Shown here piece by piece: positions 42,231 through 53,777 of a DNA stretch of 64,000 nt. The DNA is taken from NCBI GenBank assembly GCA_019775845.1, contig JADQAV010000008.1, positions 434,001-498,000 of the forward strand. Reading direction: 5' to 3'. This DNA comes from Myrmaecium sp. VS I D KN 1. Its lineage: Eukaryota; Ascomycota; Dothideomycetes; Valsariales; Valsariaceae. Numbering within the stretch: the first letter of the stretch is position 1; each line of letters opens with the position of its first letter. The translations under genes were made by a program, and so were the position numbers. Below the pieces are notes generated by a model. That model saw only the letters and a list, made by a program, of their open reading frames with translations, was not told the DNA's origin and did no database searches.

Positions 42231-43807
42231 TTGAATTATGGTACTCCCCCCTTCTTTTTCGGTCTGTTTGTTTGTAGGTTTCATTTTTCGAGAGCGGTTT
42301 GGTTACATTCGATGGGAGGATGGATGTGAACGATCTACTTCCTACATTCTTCCTTTTTCTTCCCTTCTCGTTCTCCGTTTGGCATTTCGGCATGCGAAGA
42401 CTATCCATGACAGACAGACAGACAGACAGACGGACAGACGGACAGACGGATAGCAGTAGGCGTGATGACGTGTATGGGCCTCCTTGATGTATATATATAT
42501 CCTTCGTCTCCATGGTGCTTTTTCTTTCCTTTTGTTTTTGCTAACAAACTTTTCTTTCACGTTCAATATAATTTTGAGATGATCTCGGTACGCTTCCGGA
42601 TTTCGATAGATACGGAGCGGAGTGAAGTGGAGAGGAGTGGAGGAGACCGGGTCACGGGTTACGTAAGGCAGTCCCTCCCCCCGTCCTCCTCCCGCGTCTT
42701 GCCTTACCGAGCCGGGGCCAAGGCCGGGTTTAGCGCGGTTCCGGCCTTGCTGTGCTTGCTCGATCGAGCGACGGGGGATCTTGGCCTGAGGCAGGCGGAG
42801 ACTTGTTCCTGTTCGGTGGGCGTGTCAAGTCTCAGGGTCCCCTGGCACCTCCTCTGTCTCCCTTCCCCCCTGCTGCTGCTGCCCTCTCGCGCCTCTCTCC
42901 ACTCGGGGCTCTGTCTGGCACACACTGGAGGCACACTGACACCTCTTTTCCTGCTTCCTGCTTCCTGCTTCCTCCATCTCCTCCTCCTTCCTTGTCCCAT
43001 CAATCGTGCACACAACTGCACCTTAGAATAGACCACCACCACCACATCGCCCCTTGCGTCTTTCCCTCCATCCATCCACCACCTCCACCTCTCTCCTCCA
43101 CCTCCGACCCTCCGAGCTTCTTCAAACCTTCCCCTCCCCTCCCTCCCTCCCTCACTCCCTTCCCCCCCCTTTCGTTCCATCGCCACCCCAGCTTCCCGAC
43201 GTGCACAAGCACCACCGAGAGACAACCGCGCTGCCACCTCGCTCGCCCCGGCCACTTCCATCCTCCTCCTTCTACCACCACCACCACCACCACCACCAAC
43301 AACCTTTCTCGAACCACTCTCGACTCGCACCTCTCTCTTCCGCCAGAACCTGTTCGATACGCGCTTGCACACCTTCCTGCCCAATAGCTGCGAGACCGAC
43401 ACAACCGATCACATCTCTCCGCTTCCTCTTTTTTTTCCCCTTCTCTTATCTGCCGCCGCCGCCGCAGGTACCGCGACCTCGTCTCTTTTGTGAGAGAGGC
43501 AACTTTACTCGGTAAGCCTTTCCCGCTGTCATCGCCGTCGCCGCATCTTCCTCCTCCTCCTTCCCCCCCTACGCTCCTGTGTAACCTCCGCTACCAGCAG
43601 CTTTCCCCCACAACTTCAACCTCTTCTAGTCTTCTTTACTGACCTTGCTTGGCTTCGGCTCGCGCAGGTTGCGATACCCTGAAAATCGAAGGCGTCATTG
43701 CGTCCCACTCTGCTCGCTGGACCCTTTTTTCTCCCACCGCTACTATATACTTGATACATATCGATCGTACGAACCTAGACACTACCACCTACACACGTGT
43801 TGTTATA
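42231..43807. promoter_or_regulatory. Long pyrimidine-rich leader/promoter of the Rac gene
   Basis: About 1.6 kb. A (GACA)n tract lies at 42409-42450. From about 42840 to 43800 the plus strand is dominated by CT and CAC runs, a pattern common in promoters and long 5' leaders of Pezizomycotina regulatory genes. A GTAAGC donor after ACTCG at about 43512 and a GCAG acceptor at about 43668 could bound a 5' leader intron. Open frames here are low complexity and not convincing. Confidence 0.5.
42409..42450. repeat. (GACA/GACG)n microsatellite
   Basis: Tandem tetranucleotide GACA passing into GACG variants in the 3' flank of the annexin gene. Confidence 0.9.
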
Positions 43808-44722
43808 ATGGCTGCTGCTCCCGCGACCCAGTCCCTGAAGGTGGGATTCGCCCTTGCACCTGCTGCCTCCTCACACAGCACGGAAGCTAACGTCATGATT
43901 TAGTGCGTTGTCACTGGTGATGGTGCTGTTGGAAAGGTGAGATCTTCCCCTCGTGAACCGTGGTGACGGGACCCCTGCTGATCATCTCCAGACATGTCTG
44001 CTCATTTCCTATACGACCAACGCGTTCCCTGGCGAATATATCCCCACAGTGTAATGCCCCGATCTTCCCCCCCCCTCTCATTGACACACACGTTCTGACG
44101 GCTGTCCAGCTTCGACAACTACTCCGCTAATGTCATGGTCGATGGCAAGCCGATAAGCTTGGGATTGTGGGATACGGCCGGTCAGGAGGATTACGACCGT
44201 CTTCGCCCGCTCTCCTACCCGCAGACGGATGTCTTCCTCATCTGCTTCTCCATCGTCAGCCCGCCCTCCTTCGACAACGTCAAGGCTAAGGTATGACGGA
44301 AACCCCCATCCACACCTCCCCTCCCCATCTCGGCGCTGACCGTCCGCTTTTCAGTGGTATCCCGAGATCGAACATCACGCACCTGGAGTCCCCATCATCC
44401 TCGTCGGCACGAAGCTGGATCTGCGAGATGACGAGGCGACCCGGGAGAGCTTGCGGCAGAAGAAGATGGCGCCCATCCAGTACGAGCAGGCGGTCCAGGT
44501 GGCCAAGGAAATCAAGGCGCAGAAGTACCTCGAGTGCTCCGCGTTGACGCAACGGAACCTGAAGAGCGTGTTCGACGAAGCTATCCGGTGAGTGGCAACC
44601 GCCGTGGTGTCGTGATTTGATGTTTCATGAGTGCTGATCATATTCATGTCTGTTGCAGGGCCGTTTTGAACCCGCGACCGGTCGGCAAGCCGCAGAAGAA
44701 GAAGAACTGCGTTGTTCTATGA
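43808..44722 (+). CDS. RAC1: Rac-type small GTPase
   Basis: Six exons, 43808-43840, 43904-43936, 43992-44050, 44110-44290, 44355-44587 and 44659-44722, give 200 residues. GTPase motifs are all present: P-loop GDGAVGKT (about 16-23), effector loop [33 protein letters not shown], the Rho-type GTKLDLR, and [14 protein letters not shown]. It ends in a basic stretch [10 protein letters not shown], with the CAAX prenylation box [23 protein letters not shown] and [15 protein letters not shown] mark it as Rac rather than Cdc42. Filamentous fungi have a Rac that is missing from budding yeast; it governs hyphal polarity, branching and NADPH oxidase activity. The start [11 protein letters not shown] is normal for fungal Rac. 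A very long pyrimidine-rich leader precedes it. Confidence 0.95.
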
Positions 44723-45797
44723 GGGACCCCCTTTTTCCCGTTCGGCAATACTTACGCATGGCTTTTTCGTTGAAGACTGCGGCAGTGAAGAGCAGAACTT
44801 ATTGAGCGCAACGAGCACGTCCTGTTCTCTCTCTCTCTCCTTTTCGGACATAACCGGAGTTCGTGTTTGCAATACCGGTGAGGTGTGAGGCACAGGGAGT
44901 GTGTGAAGAGGAGCATGGAATCTGTCGGGTTTGGAGGGTTTGGTTACGGGATGGGATTCACGGCGGAGGGCAAGCAACGGGAGGGTGTTGACAGCTCGTG
45001 GTGTTTCACGGGCACGAGGAGGGACCGAAGGAGGATGGACTGGCTAGAGATGGTGTGCGTGTGCGTGGGTGCGACGGCTGGTGTTTTCGCAATGGTTTTC
45101 GTCTTTTCGTCTTTTTCTTTTCCTTGATTTCCTTCCCCCTCTCTCATCACCATCTAACTACATCGTTGACATCTTTTTTTCCCCTCCCCATTTCCTGTCC
45201 TTTCCTCCCCATCTTATCCCATATTATACATACCCGAGCTACTTCCGAACGCATATATGAGAGAGTAAAATAAGTAAGGAGAGAGAGAAAGTACGTGAGA
45301 GGTGAGAATTTTGTGAATGGAGTTTATTTTCTTCCTTTCCTTGCTTCCCTTTGTTTATAGAATTTTGCGGAAAGAGAGGCTTCCAGAGGAGTAGTTAAGT
45401 ACGACAATTCGGTTTCCTCTCCCCACCCGTCGGGAGAGCAAAGTGCGTCCCTAGTCCCTTATCCCTGGTCCGCTAGGTTGTCCCTTGGCCATGTCCCCTT
45501 GGCCTTGGCTTTTCCGCGGGGAAAGCTAGCTTGCCGAGCTTGGACAGGGTAAGGTACTCCTCCATAACTCCTCCTAGGTACGCGGGAAGCTGGTAGGTAC
45601 ATAGTAAGCTACAACAACGTACATACGATATACATATACCGATATCACCGATATCCGGACACATCCAAGTCCACTATCCTCCGTAACGATTGTTCAACAC
45701 GCACACAGCTCCGCCTAAGTAGCTACGGACGACCTTACATCCTACACACAAAGATAGGGAAAGCAAGAGAGGGGGAAGCCAGCACCGACAACGACCG
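44723..45797. other. Intergenic region, no gene seen
   Basis: About 1.1 kb with the Rac 3' region and the promoter of the UBX gene. Positions 45540-45680 repeat short TAGGTAC/GTACATA-like words. No coding potential. Confidence 0.45.
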
Positions 45798-47590
45798 ATG
45801 ATGTTCCACCCGGGCGACCTGCGAAGCGGCATCGCCCTCGCCCTCCAGCAGGGCCGGTCGGTCGTGTGCTTCGTCACCGGTACGCAAGCCCCTTCTCTTT
45901 CTCGCTCTGCCAACGGACTACATCCGCTGACTTTATCCCCCCATCCGCAGACGATCAGGAGGAGAGCACGACATGGGAGGCGGAGTGGTTGGTGTCGGTA
46001 CGTCCCGTCGTTGTTCCCCCACGTCTTACGTTTTCTTCCCACCGCCGAAATCCTGACGATGGGGTTTTTATATGGGGGTTTTTTTTAGCATGCCCCGTTG
46101 CTGGCGCATCGAGCGGTCGTGCTGCGCATCCCCGCGGGCTCGCAGGAGGCGGGCTTCCTGGCGGCGTTTTGCCCCGTTGCGGCGGTGCCGGGGGTCGTGG
46201 TTATTCGGTATGTTTTACGTTTGGTCCCCATCGCCTATAGAGAGAGAGACGGAGAGGTTTTGGTTGTTTGGTGGAGAGTGCTGATTCGGTATGCAGGGAT
46301 GGACAGCTGAAGGAGCAGCTCAGTGCGGGAATTAGTAGGGAGGAGTTTGATGCCCGTCTGCGGAAGGTGCTTGGGGAGGATGAGGAGAACGGGGTACAGG
46401 CGGAGCAGCATGCTCCTTCCGAACAGCTTCCGGCTTCATCGACGACATCATCATCATCACCACCACCACCGACAACTGCTTCTCCTGCGTCCCTTTCCCC
46501 GCCCACGAATGATACCCAATCCATCCTCGCCGAACGCGCTCAACGCCTGCAAGAGCAGCACCGGCTGCAGCAAGGAGCCGAGGCCGCCGCGCGCGCCAGC
46601 AAAGCGAAAGGCAAGCAAAAGGCCGTCGACGATGAACTTGCCGCCGCCTCGTCCGATCCCACCCGCAAAGCGCAGCTCAGCGCGGCGGCCGCCGCCCGCC
46701 TGCAGAAGCAAAAGGACAAAGCCGAGCTGGAGCGGGTGCTCGCCCGCATCGAAGCAGACAAGGAGGAGCGACGGGCAGAGGCGCAGCGTCGTCGCCACCA
46801 CGCCGCCCACCCCAGCGCGTCATCCTCGACCACCAACCACGACGCCCCCGAACCCACGCAGCGGGCGCTGCACGCGCCGTCCTCGGCCGCCGCCCGCGCC
46901 GCGTCCAAGCGCGCGGAGGTGCACCTCCACCTCCGCCTGTTCGACGGCAGCTCCCTGCGCGCCGCCTTCCCGCGCACCGCCTCCCTGCGCCAGGACGTCC
47001 GGCCGTGGATCGACCGGCAGCTGGCCGACAAGGCTGGGGCCGCCACCACCGCCGCCGCTGGCGGCTCCCGCCACCATCCACCATATACGTTCAAGCACAT
47101 CCTCACCCCGCTGCCGAACCGCAGCATCGAGGTCGGCGAGGAGGACCGCAGTCTGGACGCGCTCGACCTGTTCCCCTCCGCCACCCTGGTCCTCGTGCCC
47201 GTGCGGACGTACGCGGAGGCGTACGCGGGCGGTGGCGGCACCGGACTCGCTGGTGGTGTGACGGGCCTGGTCTCCGGTGCGTTTGGCTTGGTGACCGGGG
47301 CGCTGGGTCGTCTGGGCGGCGCCGCAGTCGGTGCCGTGACGGGTTATGCTGCTGGGACCGGTGCGGATTCTGCGGATGCCGCTGCTCCCGCAGGGCATGG
47401 GCCTGGCAGCGGCGACGCCGAACGGTCGGGTGCGCGGGAGGCGGAGCGTCGGGCCCGCATCCGCACGCTGGCGGATCAGCGGGCGGAGAGCGAGGAGGCG
47501 CAGTTGTATAATGGGAATCAGCTGAATTTTGAGCCGAGGCGGAAGGAAGGGGAGGGGGAGGAGGGGGAGGAGGAGGGGGGAAAGGAGTGA
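45798..47590 (+). CDS. UBX domain protein with membrane-hairpin-like C-terminus (UBXN4-like)
   Basis: Exons 45798-45879, 45951-45997, 46089-46207 and 46297-47590 give 513 residues. The N-terminal ~75 residues (MMFHPGDLRSGIALALQQGR, FVTDDQEESTTWEAEWL, RIPAGSQEAGFLAAFCPV) resemble the thioredoxin-like segment found in UBXD2/erasin. An Ala/Gln/Arg-rich coiled middle follows (KQKDKAELERVLARIEADKE). The UBX domain spans about 288-392 (VHLHLRLFDGSSLRAAFP, YTFKHILTPLPNRSIE). After it comes an unusual Gly/Ala/Val stretch with repeating GLV-G and GALG units (about 398-440) that could lie in a membrane, as the hairpin of human UBXN4 does. UBX domains bind the Cdc48/p97 ATPase, so a role in ER-associated degradation is likely but inferred. 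The tail is acidic. Confidence 0.8.
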
Positions 47591-48066
47591 GGGGTGGGGG
47601 ATGGGGATGGGGATGGAGATGGAGATGGGAGGAGGTGATATGATGGGGTTAGAATATGTTAGAGGAACTGAAGGGAAAAGAGAAGAGTAGGCTGCATGTG
47701 TTGTTTTTTTTGAGGAGGGGATGATCTTGTCTAGAGCGAGATGCTTTTTTATGTTTTCTTCGTGGACACGCAATGAATCACAGCAGCGTGGGAGATTGGC
47801 ACATCGACATCGCTCATTCCCATGACTCGTCCTTTCAGATCCATGCTTGATCGGCCAGTCATGTGTTTGGGGATGTGGGTAGTAGGATTTCTACTATCGT
47901 ACAAAAGGGGAGTTGTAAAAGTCTCTCCGGACCACCATCGATCGCTCCATGATTTCCATCCCATCCCCCTCTTCCCTCTCGCTGATATTAAGCCCCTATT
48001 CCCCAGTTACCCCAGGGCCTCATGCTCCCACATCCCCTTCCACACCAAAGGCAAAGGCGTCCCAGC
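47591..48066. other. Convergent 3' spacer
   Basis: About 475 bases between the stops of the UBX and Mix17 genes. It begins with a (GGGGAT)n-like run (about 47592-47632). No gene. Confidence 0.45.
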
Positions 48067-48929
48067 TTAGTAGTGGCTCGCAGCCTGCTGGCAGGCCTTG
48101 AGCTGGTCGAGGTACCAGCCGCAGATGGAGAGGGAGCCCTGGTTCTCGTCCATGCACTTGCGGAACATGTTGATCTCACCGCCGCAGACCTGGCTCTGGT
48201 TTTGCTGGTAGGCGCTGTTCTGCTCGACGGGAGCGGCTTGTTGTTGGGGGGAGGCCTCGGCCGGGGCGCTGCTGCCGCCGCCGCTGAAGAGGCCGCCGAT
48301 CGCGTGGCCGATGGAGGAGCCGACGGCGACACCGCTGTGGATGGGTTAGCGGACTGAGATATTGTCTTTGTGTCTTGGCTGGCGGGGGATTTTAAAGGAT
48401 GAGGTGGAGAAGGGATGGAAGATGGGGGAAGCTGAAGGGATGGGAGGAGGAGGAGGAGACGAAGGAGGGGAAAAGGCATGCTGCTGCTGGATGCTACCCA
48501 CGTCCAGCCAGCTTTTCGAAAGAACGGCCAAGAGAGTGAACGATCTTTGCTCATTCATCATGTCTTTTCCTTCCAATCCGCGCCTTCCTCTCTCCTCCTT
48601 TCCCCTCTGCTTCCCTTCTCTTTTGCCACCATCCATCCCTTCATCCTTGCTATCCAGCCTCCCTCCATCCAAACAAACGAAGTCTTTATCGGGAGAAAAA
48701 CTTACGCAGCGGTAGAAGCCATCTGGCCAAAGAGACCGGGGCCGCTGGACTGCTGGGGCACGACGGACGGCTGGGCCGCGGGCGGGTGAGGAGGAGCGTG
48801 GTGCTGAGCGGGCGGGTAGGCGGCCGTCGTCGCCGGGCGGGTGGGCGGCTGGGGAGGCGTCACGTTGGGGCGCGCCGGGGCGGCCGTGGGCCGGCGAGGA
48901 GCAGCGGAGCCGCGGGATTGACGAGGCAT
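48067..48929 (-). CDS. MIX17: Twin CX9C mitochondrial protein, Mix17/CHCHD2-10 type
   Basis: Exons 48929-48706 and 48334-48067 give 163 residues, separated by a rather long 371-base intron. The N-terminus MPRQSRGSAAPRRPTAAPAR is basic with no acidic residue and fits a mitochondrial targeting region; a Pro/Ala-rich stretch follows. A hydrophobic Gly-rich segment GVAVGSSIGHAIGGLF spans the exon join. The CHCH domain near the C-terminus has both CX9C pairs, in CGGEINMFRKC and CGWYLDQLKAC. Proteins of this kind are imported into the intermembrane space through the Mia40 route; yeast Mix17 and human CHCHD2/10 act in respiratory-chain and cristae maintenance. Confidence 0.92.
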
Positions 48930-49987
48930 GGTTTAGGTTTGAGAGAGGTGTATGTGTAGGTGATGTGTGTGTGCGGGCGTGAATCGGTGTGTCGGATGTA
49001 GAAGAGGCGTTTCGGATAGTGGTGGTTTGGAGATGGAGGGAATTGCAAATGCAGTCGAGAAGAGTGGTCGCCTGGGGCCTGGGGGAGGCAAGGTTCGAGA
49101 AGAATCTCGGAGCGGGCGTTGCGCCGACGCCGATCCGAGATGCCCAAACGGGCCCGGGCGGTTCTTCCCCATTTCTCCGGCTTCAGGCTGCAAGGCAACC
49201 AAGGCGGCTGAGAGCTGGCCAGGCGGCAAGGCTGCAAGAACTTACAAACCTGATCGGATCGTTCCGCCGTCTCGTATTCCGGATTCAGATCTCCAGAAGT
49301 TAGCCGCTTCCCGATGCAAACCAATACGGAATCGGACAAGGCTGCTGGGCGAATACCGACGACCATCCGGGGCGCCAATACAGGCAGTCAGCATAGCTTC
49401 CCATGACATGCAAGGCGAGAAGAGATTCGAGTCCTCACCGCAACAAACGCCGTGGCGTAGAGCTGTCCGATCCAGACCAGTCAATGTGAGGCAGCAAATG
49501 CTGTCGCCAGGTGGGAAAGCCTCGAATGTAGCGGTGAGTAGAAACAAGGTGCGCATGAATAAATGAGTCTATGTACAAAAAAATAGGCCGTGCAGCCTAC
49601 GCAAGCCCCCCGCCGAGCAGCTTGACTGGCAACGGAGAAAGAATTGAAGGATGAATGGCAGGGTTGTGCATATGTAGTGGAAGACCGTCTCCATCTACAG
49701 GGAGATTCGAACGCTGCAAGGATGCAAGGCCACCCTTTATCCGATCTGCACCCAAAAGCTTTTGCGGAGAAGATTAACAAGAAAGGAAAAAAGAAATATT
49801 TGCCCCATGGAAGAAGGCTCAACGTCTTCCGGGGGTCTGTGAAAGTAGACGCCAAACGCCAGGGGTATGAGACGAAGCACCCCGACCACAAAAGTCAAGA
49901 AAGAGGCAAGACAGGAAATGTGAGTAAAGGACGAGGGTAGAGCGCGGTTTCCCTGCTCAGCGGACAAGGCAGAAGAAGGCGCCCGCT
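48930..49987. other. Intergenic region, no gene recognised
   Basis: About 1.06 kb. A 199-codon open frame on the plus strand (from 48967) lacks any recognisable domain and overlaps the presumed Mix17 promoter. The right part is the 3' flank of the Rho3 gene. Confidence 0.45.
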
Positions 49988-50997
49988 TCACATGACGATG
50001 CATTTGCTGTCGTTGTCCTTCGGGCTCTTGACGGTCAAGGCCACGCGGGCAGCCTCCGTAAAAGCCTCATTGACACCGCGGTTTTTCATAGCGGAGCATT
50101 CTGCAAGCGATGTCAGTCGTCGTAACCAGCGCAAGACGTCAGGTCGACGTACCCAGATATCTCAGGGCGCGAATCTTCTCCGCGACCTTCAATCCTTCAT
50201 CGTACTGGATCATGGGCTTCTCCGGCTGAGCGCCTTCTTCATCATCGTCCTCACGCTTGCGCAGATCGCACTTCAGTGCCACCAGCACAAGCTTGACGTT
50301 CGGGCAATTATCCGCGATCTCACCGACCCACTTGCTCTGGACGTTCTCTAGCGACTCCGGGGAATCGACCTGGCACCACCGTTAGCCGTAGAACAGCCAA
50401 GGAAGTATGTTCCATGCATACGCTGAAGCACAGTAGAATCGCATGTGTATCGTCGTAAGATAGTGATCGCAGCCTGTCGAATTCCTCCTGGCCGGCCGTG
50501 TCCCACAGGCTCAGCTCGACATGGACGTCGTCGATGAAGATATCTGGCGAGAATTAGAACGGGGCGAAACGTTCCCAGGCGCCGTCGAGCATACCATGTA
50601 CGTAGTTTTCTATCGCAAACAAAGTTAGTGGCATTTTCCCGGAACCAAACCCGGGGAAGGATCTCTTACCGAACACCGTGGGCTCACTGCACCGGTGAAT
50701 GGCTCATCAGCTCATGACACCAGGACCATGCCTGCATTTGCACTTACTATACAGTCGGGAAATATCTAGTGAAGTTAGCCTCGTACGTCGTGAAAAGCAG
50801 AGCGCTGCTCCCGGAGGAGGTTCCACGAAAGCCTCACCCTCTTGTGAAGACGTTGAGCAGCGACGTCTTTCCGCAAGCACCATCGCCACTAGACTCGTTA
50901 GCCCGCATGCTTTTCCGATCGCTGCAGTCGTATCCCGGTTCACTCACAGAAGCACAAGCTTCCGCTGCACGGTCTTGGTGCCACCACAGAGCGGCAT
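49988..50997 (-). CDS. RHO3: Rho3-type small GTPase with three microexons
   Basis: Eight exons, 50997-50948, 50888-50838, 50765-50748, 50686-50670, 50609-50595, 50543-50422, 50369-50153 and 50100-49988, give 200 residues. Exons 3, 4 and 5 are only 18, 17 and 15 bases; all frames close exactly. The protein reads [20 protein letters not shown], with P-loop [28 protein letters not shown] built from the microexons, [26 protein letters not shown] and [14 protein letters not shown], ending in the prenylation box CIVM. MPLCGG and YFPTVYEPTVFENYVHDIF are characteristic of fungal Rho3. The Cys at position 4 may be palmitoylated, as reported for yeast Rho3. Rho3 acts in polarised exocytosis and actin organisation at hyphal tips, upstream of the exocyst and formins. 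Confidence 0.93.
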
Positions 50998-52091
50998 GGT
51001 GAAGGAGGCGTGAGGTCGGAAGGTGGAGGGTTGGCGAGGGGTCCGGTATCAGGTTTATTGCAGTCTGGGTAGGGCGGGCGGCAAAGGCGACAGCGCATAG
51101 AAATGTCGTCGCCTAGTAGGGGAGGGCGGAGGGGAGGCTCTAGGTCGGGGGAGGCGGAAGTATCCAAAGGGTGAGGTTGAGGATAGGTAGAGACAGGAGA
51201 GAGTGATGCAACGTCTCGGGGACGGGGTGCGGTGCCTTGAGCGCAACGACTCGCCGCCAACACGCTAAAATAAGCCTCTCTCCCCGTCCATCAGATGGGG
51301 CCGAGCGGCCGTCGGTGAACCAAAACCCCCAAGGCGCGACTTCTTCGTCCCAAGCGATCCCGCCCTGTTTGTGCTTTTTCGTGTGAATCTCCTCTATCCT
51401 TTCCACGCCTGCGTTTTCCCTAGGGCCACATTTCGATGCAAGAGGGCGGGAGAGCCACTTTTCTCGCCGCGACAGCACACTGACAGGCAAAGGAGAACGA
51501 ACAACCGCGGCCCCGTTTAGCATGCCAGCCGACTGGTCCTCTCCCCCCCGCCCCGCCAATGCAGGCGGGAATACCCACCGCAATCGCCGACCGGCGTCCA
51601 TCGTGCGCGCTTCCTGCCAACCACGATGGCGACTTGCCCGGGGCATGTCGGTTCCACTCTTCCGGCGTTTGCTAGCCGTGGGAGGTGAACTGTGAGTCCG
51701 CTTGCCACGCCACTTGTCTCCATCCGACTACGTAGAGCCGACCACGCCGACTGTCAGGCTATCTCCATCCCGGACGATTGCGAGACCCCCGCATACGACA
51801 ACACTCCTACAGGACTGCTCGTGTACCTATCTACAGGGCTTGCCTGTCCGCGGTAGTTCTGCTCGGACAGTTCGAGCGCGTGCTAATTTTACGCATCGAG
51901 ACGACTGTGACTTGCTCTTCTAGAGGATTTGATTCACGTTTAAAGACAGGGGTATAACAGGAACGTGTCGTGCTTCCTCCACCATACGCCACTTGATGAA
52001 GGGATAGCAGGGTACTATGAAGTCGCCATCGTCGGGCAAATGAGAAACGCCCCTAGAAATACATACAATCGTACAGCAATATCACCTTCAT
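50998..52091. other. Intergenic region, no gene recognised
   Basis: About 1.1 kb holding the Rho3 promoter and the 3' flank of the CWC25 gene. Open frames of 60-170 codons on the minus strand have no family resemblance. Confidence 0.45.
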
Positions 52092-53327
52092 CTATTCCAA
52101 ACGCTCCAGATTCCCTCTGCCCTGTCTCAGTCGATCTCCTAGACCGATAGTATTCCCCACTTGACGGCGAAGATCAACCACAAAGCGACCCTTGCCCGAT
52201 CGTCTCCTCTCGTCCTCCATACGCTGCAGTTCCTCTTGTTTTTCAATCTCAGCGAGCCTCTTACGTCTGTCCTCCTCGAGCTTCGATGCATCTGATTGCA
52301 TAGCCGCCAATAGCTCGGCTCTCCTGGCTGCATCATCGGAATCATCATTCGAACCTCTGCTACGGGAATGTTCTCGGTTTCTGGGCTTATAGCTATCGTC
52401 TTGGCGCCTCCTCGGGGAAGGAGATCGCCTATACGAGCTTCTCTGAGCTGTACGGTCTCTATCCCTCGCTCTATAGGGTGACCTCGACCGCGATCTTCGA
52501 ACTGAGGTCGAGCGTCGGCGAGAATTGCGGGAGTATTTCGTCTCGTATTTGTCCGCCGGTGAACGCGAGCGCGACGGAGAAGCGGAAGGGGATGCATCAC
52601 GGCGGTAAGATGATCGCTTGCGATGGGATCGATCCTCGCCATTTCTCCTATCGTACGGAGATCTAGACCGTGAACAGGATGAAGAGCGACGACGGGAAGA
52701 CCTGTGCCTATCTCTACTGTCGTCCCGTCTGTGTCTGTGTCTGCTCCGGTGACCGTCTCTATCTCTGCGCGCATCCCGGCTGCTCTCGTGCTTTCGGCGT
52801 TTGCTCCGATGCTCGCCATCGGCTTGCCCACTGGCTTTGAGGAGCTGTCGACGGCGAACGGGATCGTTCATCAATGCCTCTAAAGCAGCCTGCTCTTGCC
52901 TCTTGATTGCCGCCATCGGATCTTCTCGGACCTTTGTCGCCAAGTCTTTTGCCGTACTGATTGTCGAAGTTGCCATGAACGAATCCTGTCCCGCCGACTT
53001 CTCCAGCTTCTTGGTCTCATCGTCCTTCAGGAGGTTGTCAATCCTCCTCTTACCCAACAGGTAGCCTTCCATTTCCTCTGTTGTGCCTTGACCATTTGCT
53101 GCAGGTCCCGAGTACATCCACTCCACCCTGGTTTGCCTTCGCTTCCCACCAGCTGCCTCTTGCATGGCCTGAAGCTCCTCGATCTGCCGCTCCTCCTGGC
53201 GCTCCTTCATCATCTTGTCAATAAGCTTCCTCTCCTCCAAAGCCTTCTTCTCTTCCTCGTACACCCGGCGCTGATTTTTCATCAGCACCGGATGCCAGGA
53301 CTTTTTCAAGTTCAGATCGCCACCCAT
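52092..53327 (-). CDS. CWC25: Pre-mRNA splicing factor Cwc25
   Basis: A single exon encodes 411 residues. The start [20 protein letters not shown] with [20 protein letters not shown] is the Cwc25 N-terminal (CIR_N-like) domain; [20 protein letters not shown] and [12 protein letters not shown] are the next conserved block. The middle is rich in Arg, Ser, His and Asp (about residues 185-320, RS/RD repeats), typical of fungal and animal splicing factors and likely nuclear. Cwc25 joins the spliceosome just before the first catalytic step and stabilises the branch helix. The tail [20 protein letters not shown] is basic. The start lies head to head with CSN2 at 450 bases. Confidence 0.93.
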   Translation of the reverse strand: MGGDLNLKKSWHPVLMKNQRRVYEEEKKALEERKLIDKMMKERQEERQIEELQAMQEAAGGKRRQTRVEWMYSGPAANGQGTTEEMEGYLLGKRRIDNLLKDDETKKLEKSAGQDSFMATSTISTAKDLATKVREDPMAAIKRQEQAALEALMNDPVRRRQLLKASGQADGEHRSKRRKHESSRDARRDRDGHRSRHRHRRDDSRDRHRSSRRRSSSCSRSRSPYDRRNGEDRSHRKRSSYRRDASPSASPSRSRSPADKYETKYSRNSRRRSTSVRRSRSRSPYRARDRDRTAQRSSYRRSPSPRRRQDDSYKPRNREHSRSRGSNDDSDDAARRAELLAAMQSDASKLEEDRRKRLAEIEKQEELQRMEDERRRSGKGRFVVDLRRQVGNTIGLGDRLRQGRGNLERLE

Positions 53328-53777
53328 CTTGTCGGCAAGCTGAATGAATGTGATCGAGGGTTATACGGGAAAGCCGAGGGGATAGGTTGCTAGAAAGAGG
53401 TATATCCCCTGGAATCAGGGTAAAGGGCGAAGATATTGGCGCTGTGAAGCTTCAACGTCAGTCAAGAGTTGAAGCGGCGCGAACGAGCAAGTGTAGTTGA
53501 GGTCAGCGAGTACCTGATGACAGCGAAGTGGTAGCGTCTTGGCATCCGCCGGGTGTCAGCTCGCCGCCGATAAGATAGGTGGATAGGTAGCTTAGCTTCC
53601 CGTTCCCGCGGCCATCAATACGGCGCATCATACCTACTGGACCCAGTCTTCTTCCTTCAACGTCCCGAATACACGCCCTTTGCGCCCAGCAACCTCACAT
53701 ACCCAGCCGCACTCCGATCTGCCCGTCAATAACCTTAGGATCCAGGAGCTCCGCCTAGCTAGCCTACAACCACAACC
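53328..53777. promoter_or_regulatory. Divergent promoter of CWC25 and CSN2
   Basis: 450 bases between two divergent start codons, so both promoters lie here. No distinctive motif seen. Confidence 0.45.

Noticed and set aside
48967-49566. 199-codon plus-strand frame
   Set aside because: Begins in the Mix17 promoter and shows no conserved segment.
49401-49720. GATTCGAGTCC and GATTCGAAC words, similar to a tRNA B box
   Set aside because: No matching T stem, anticodon arm or acceptor stem can be folded around them on either strand.
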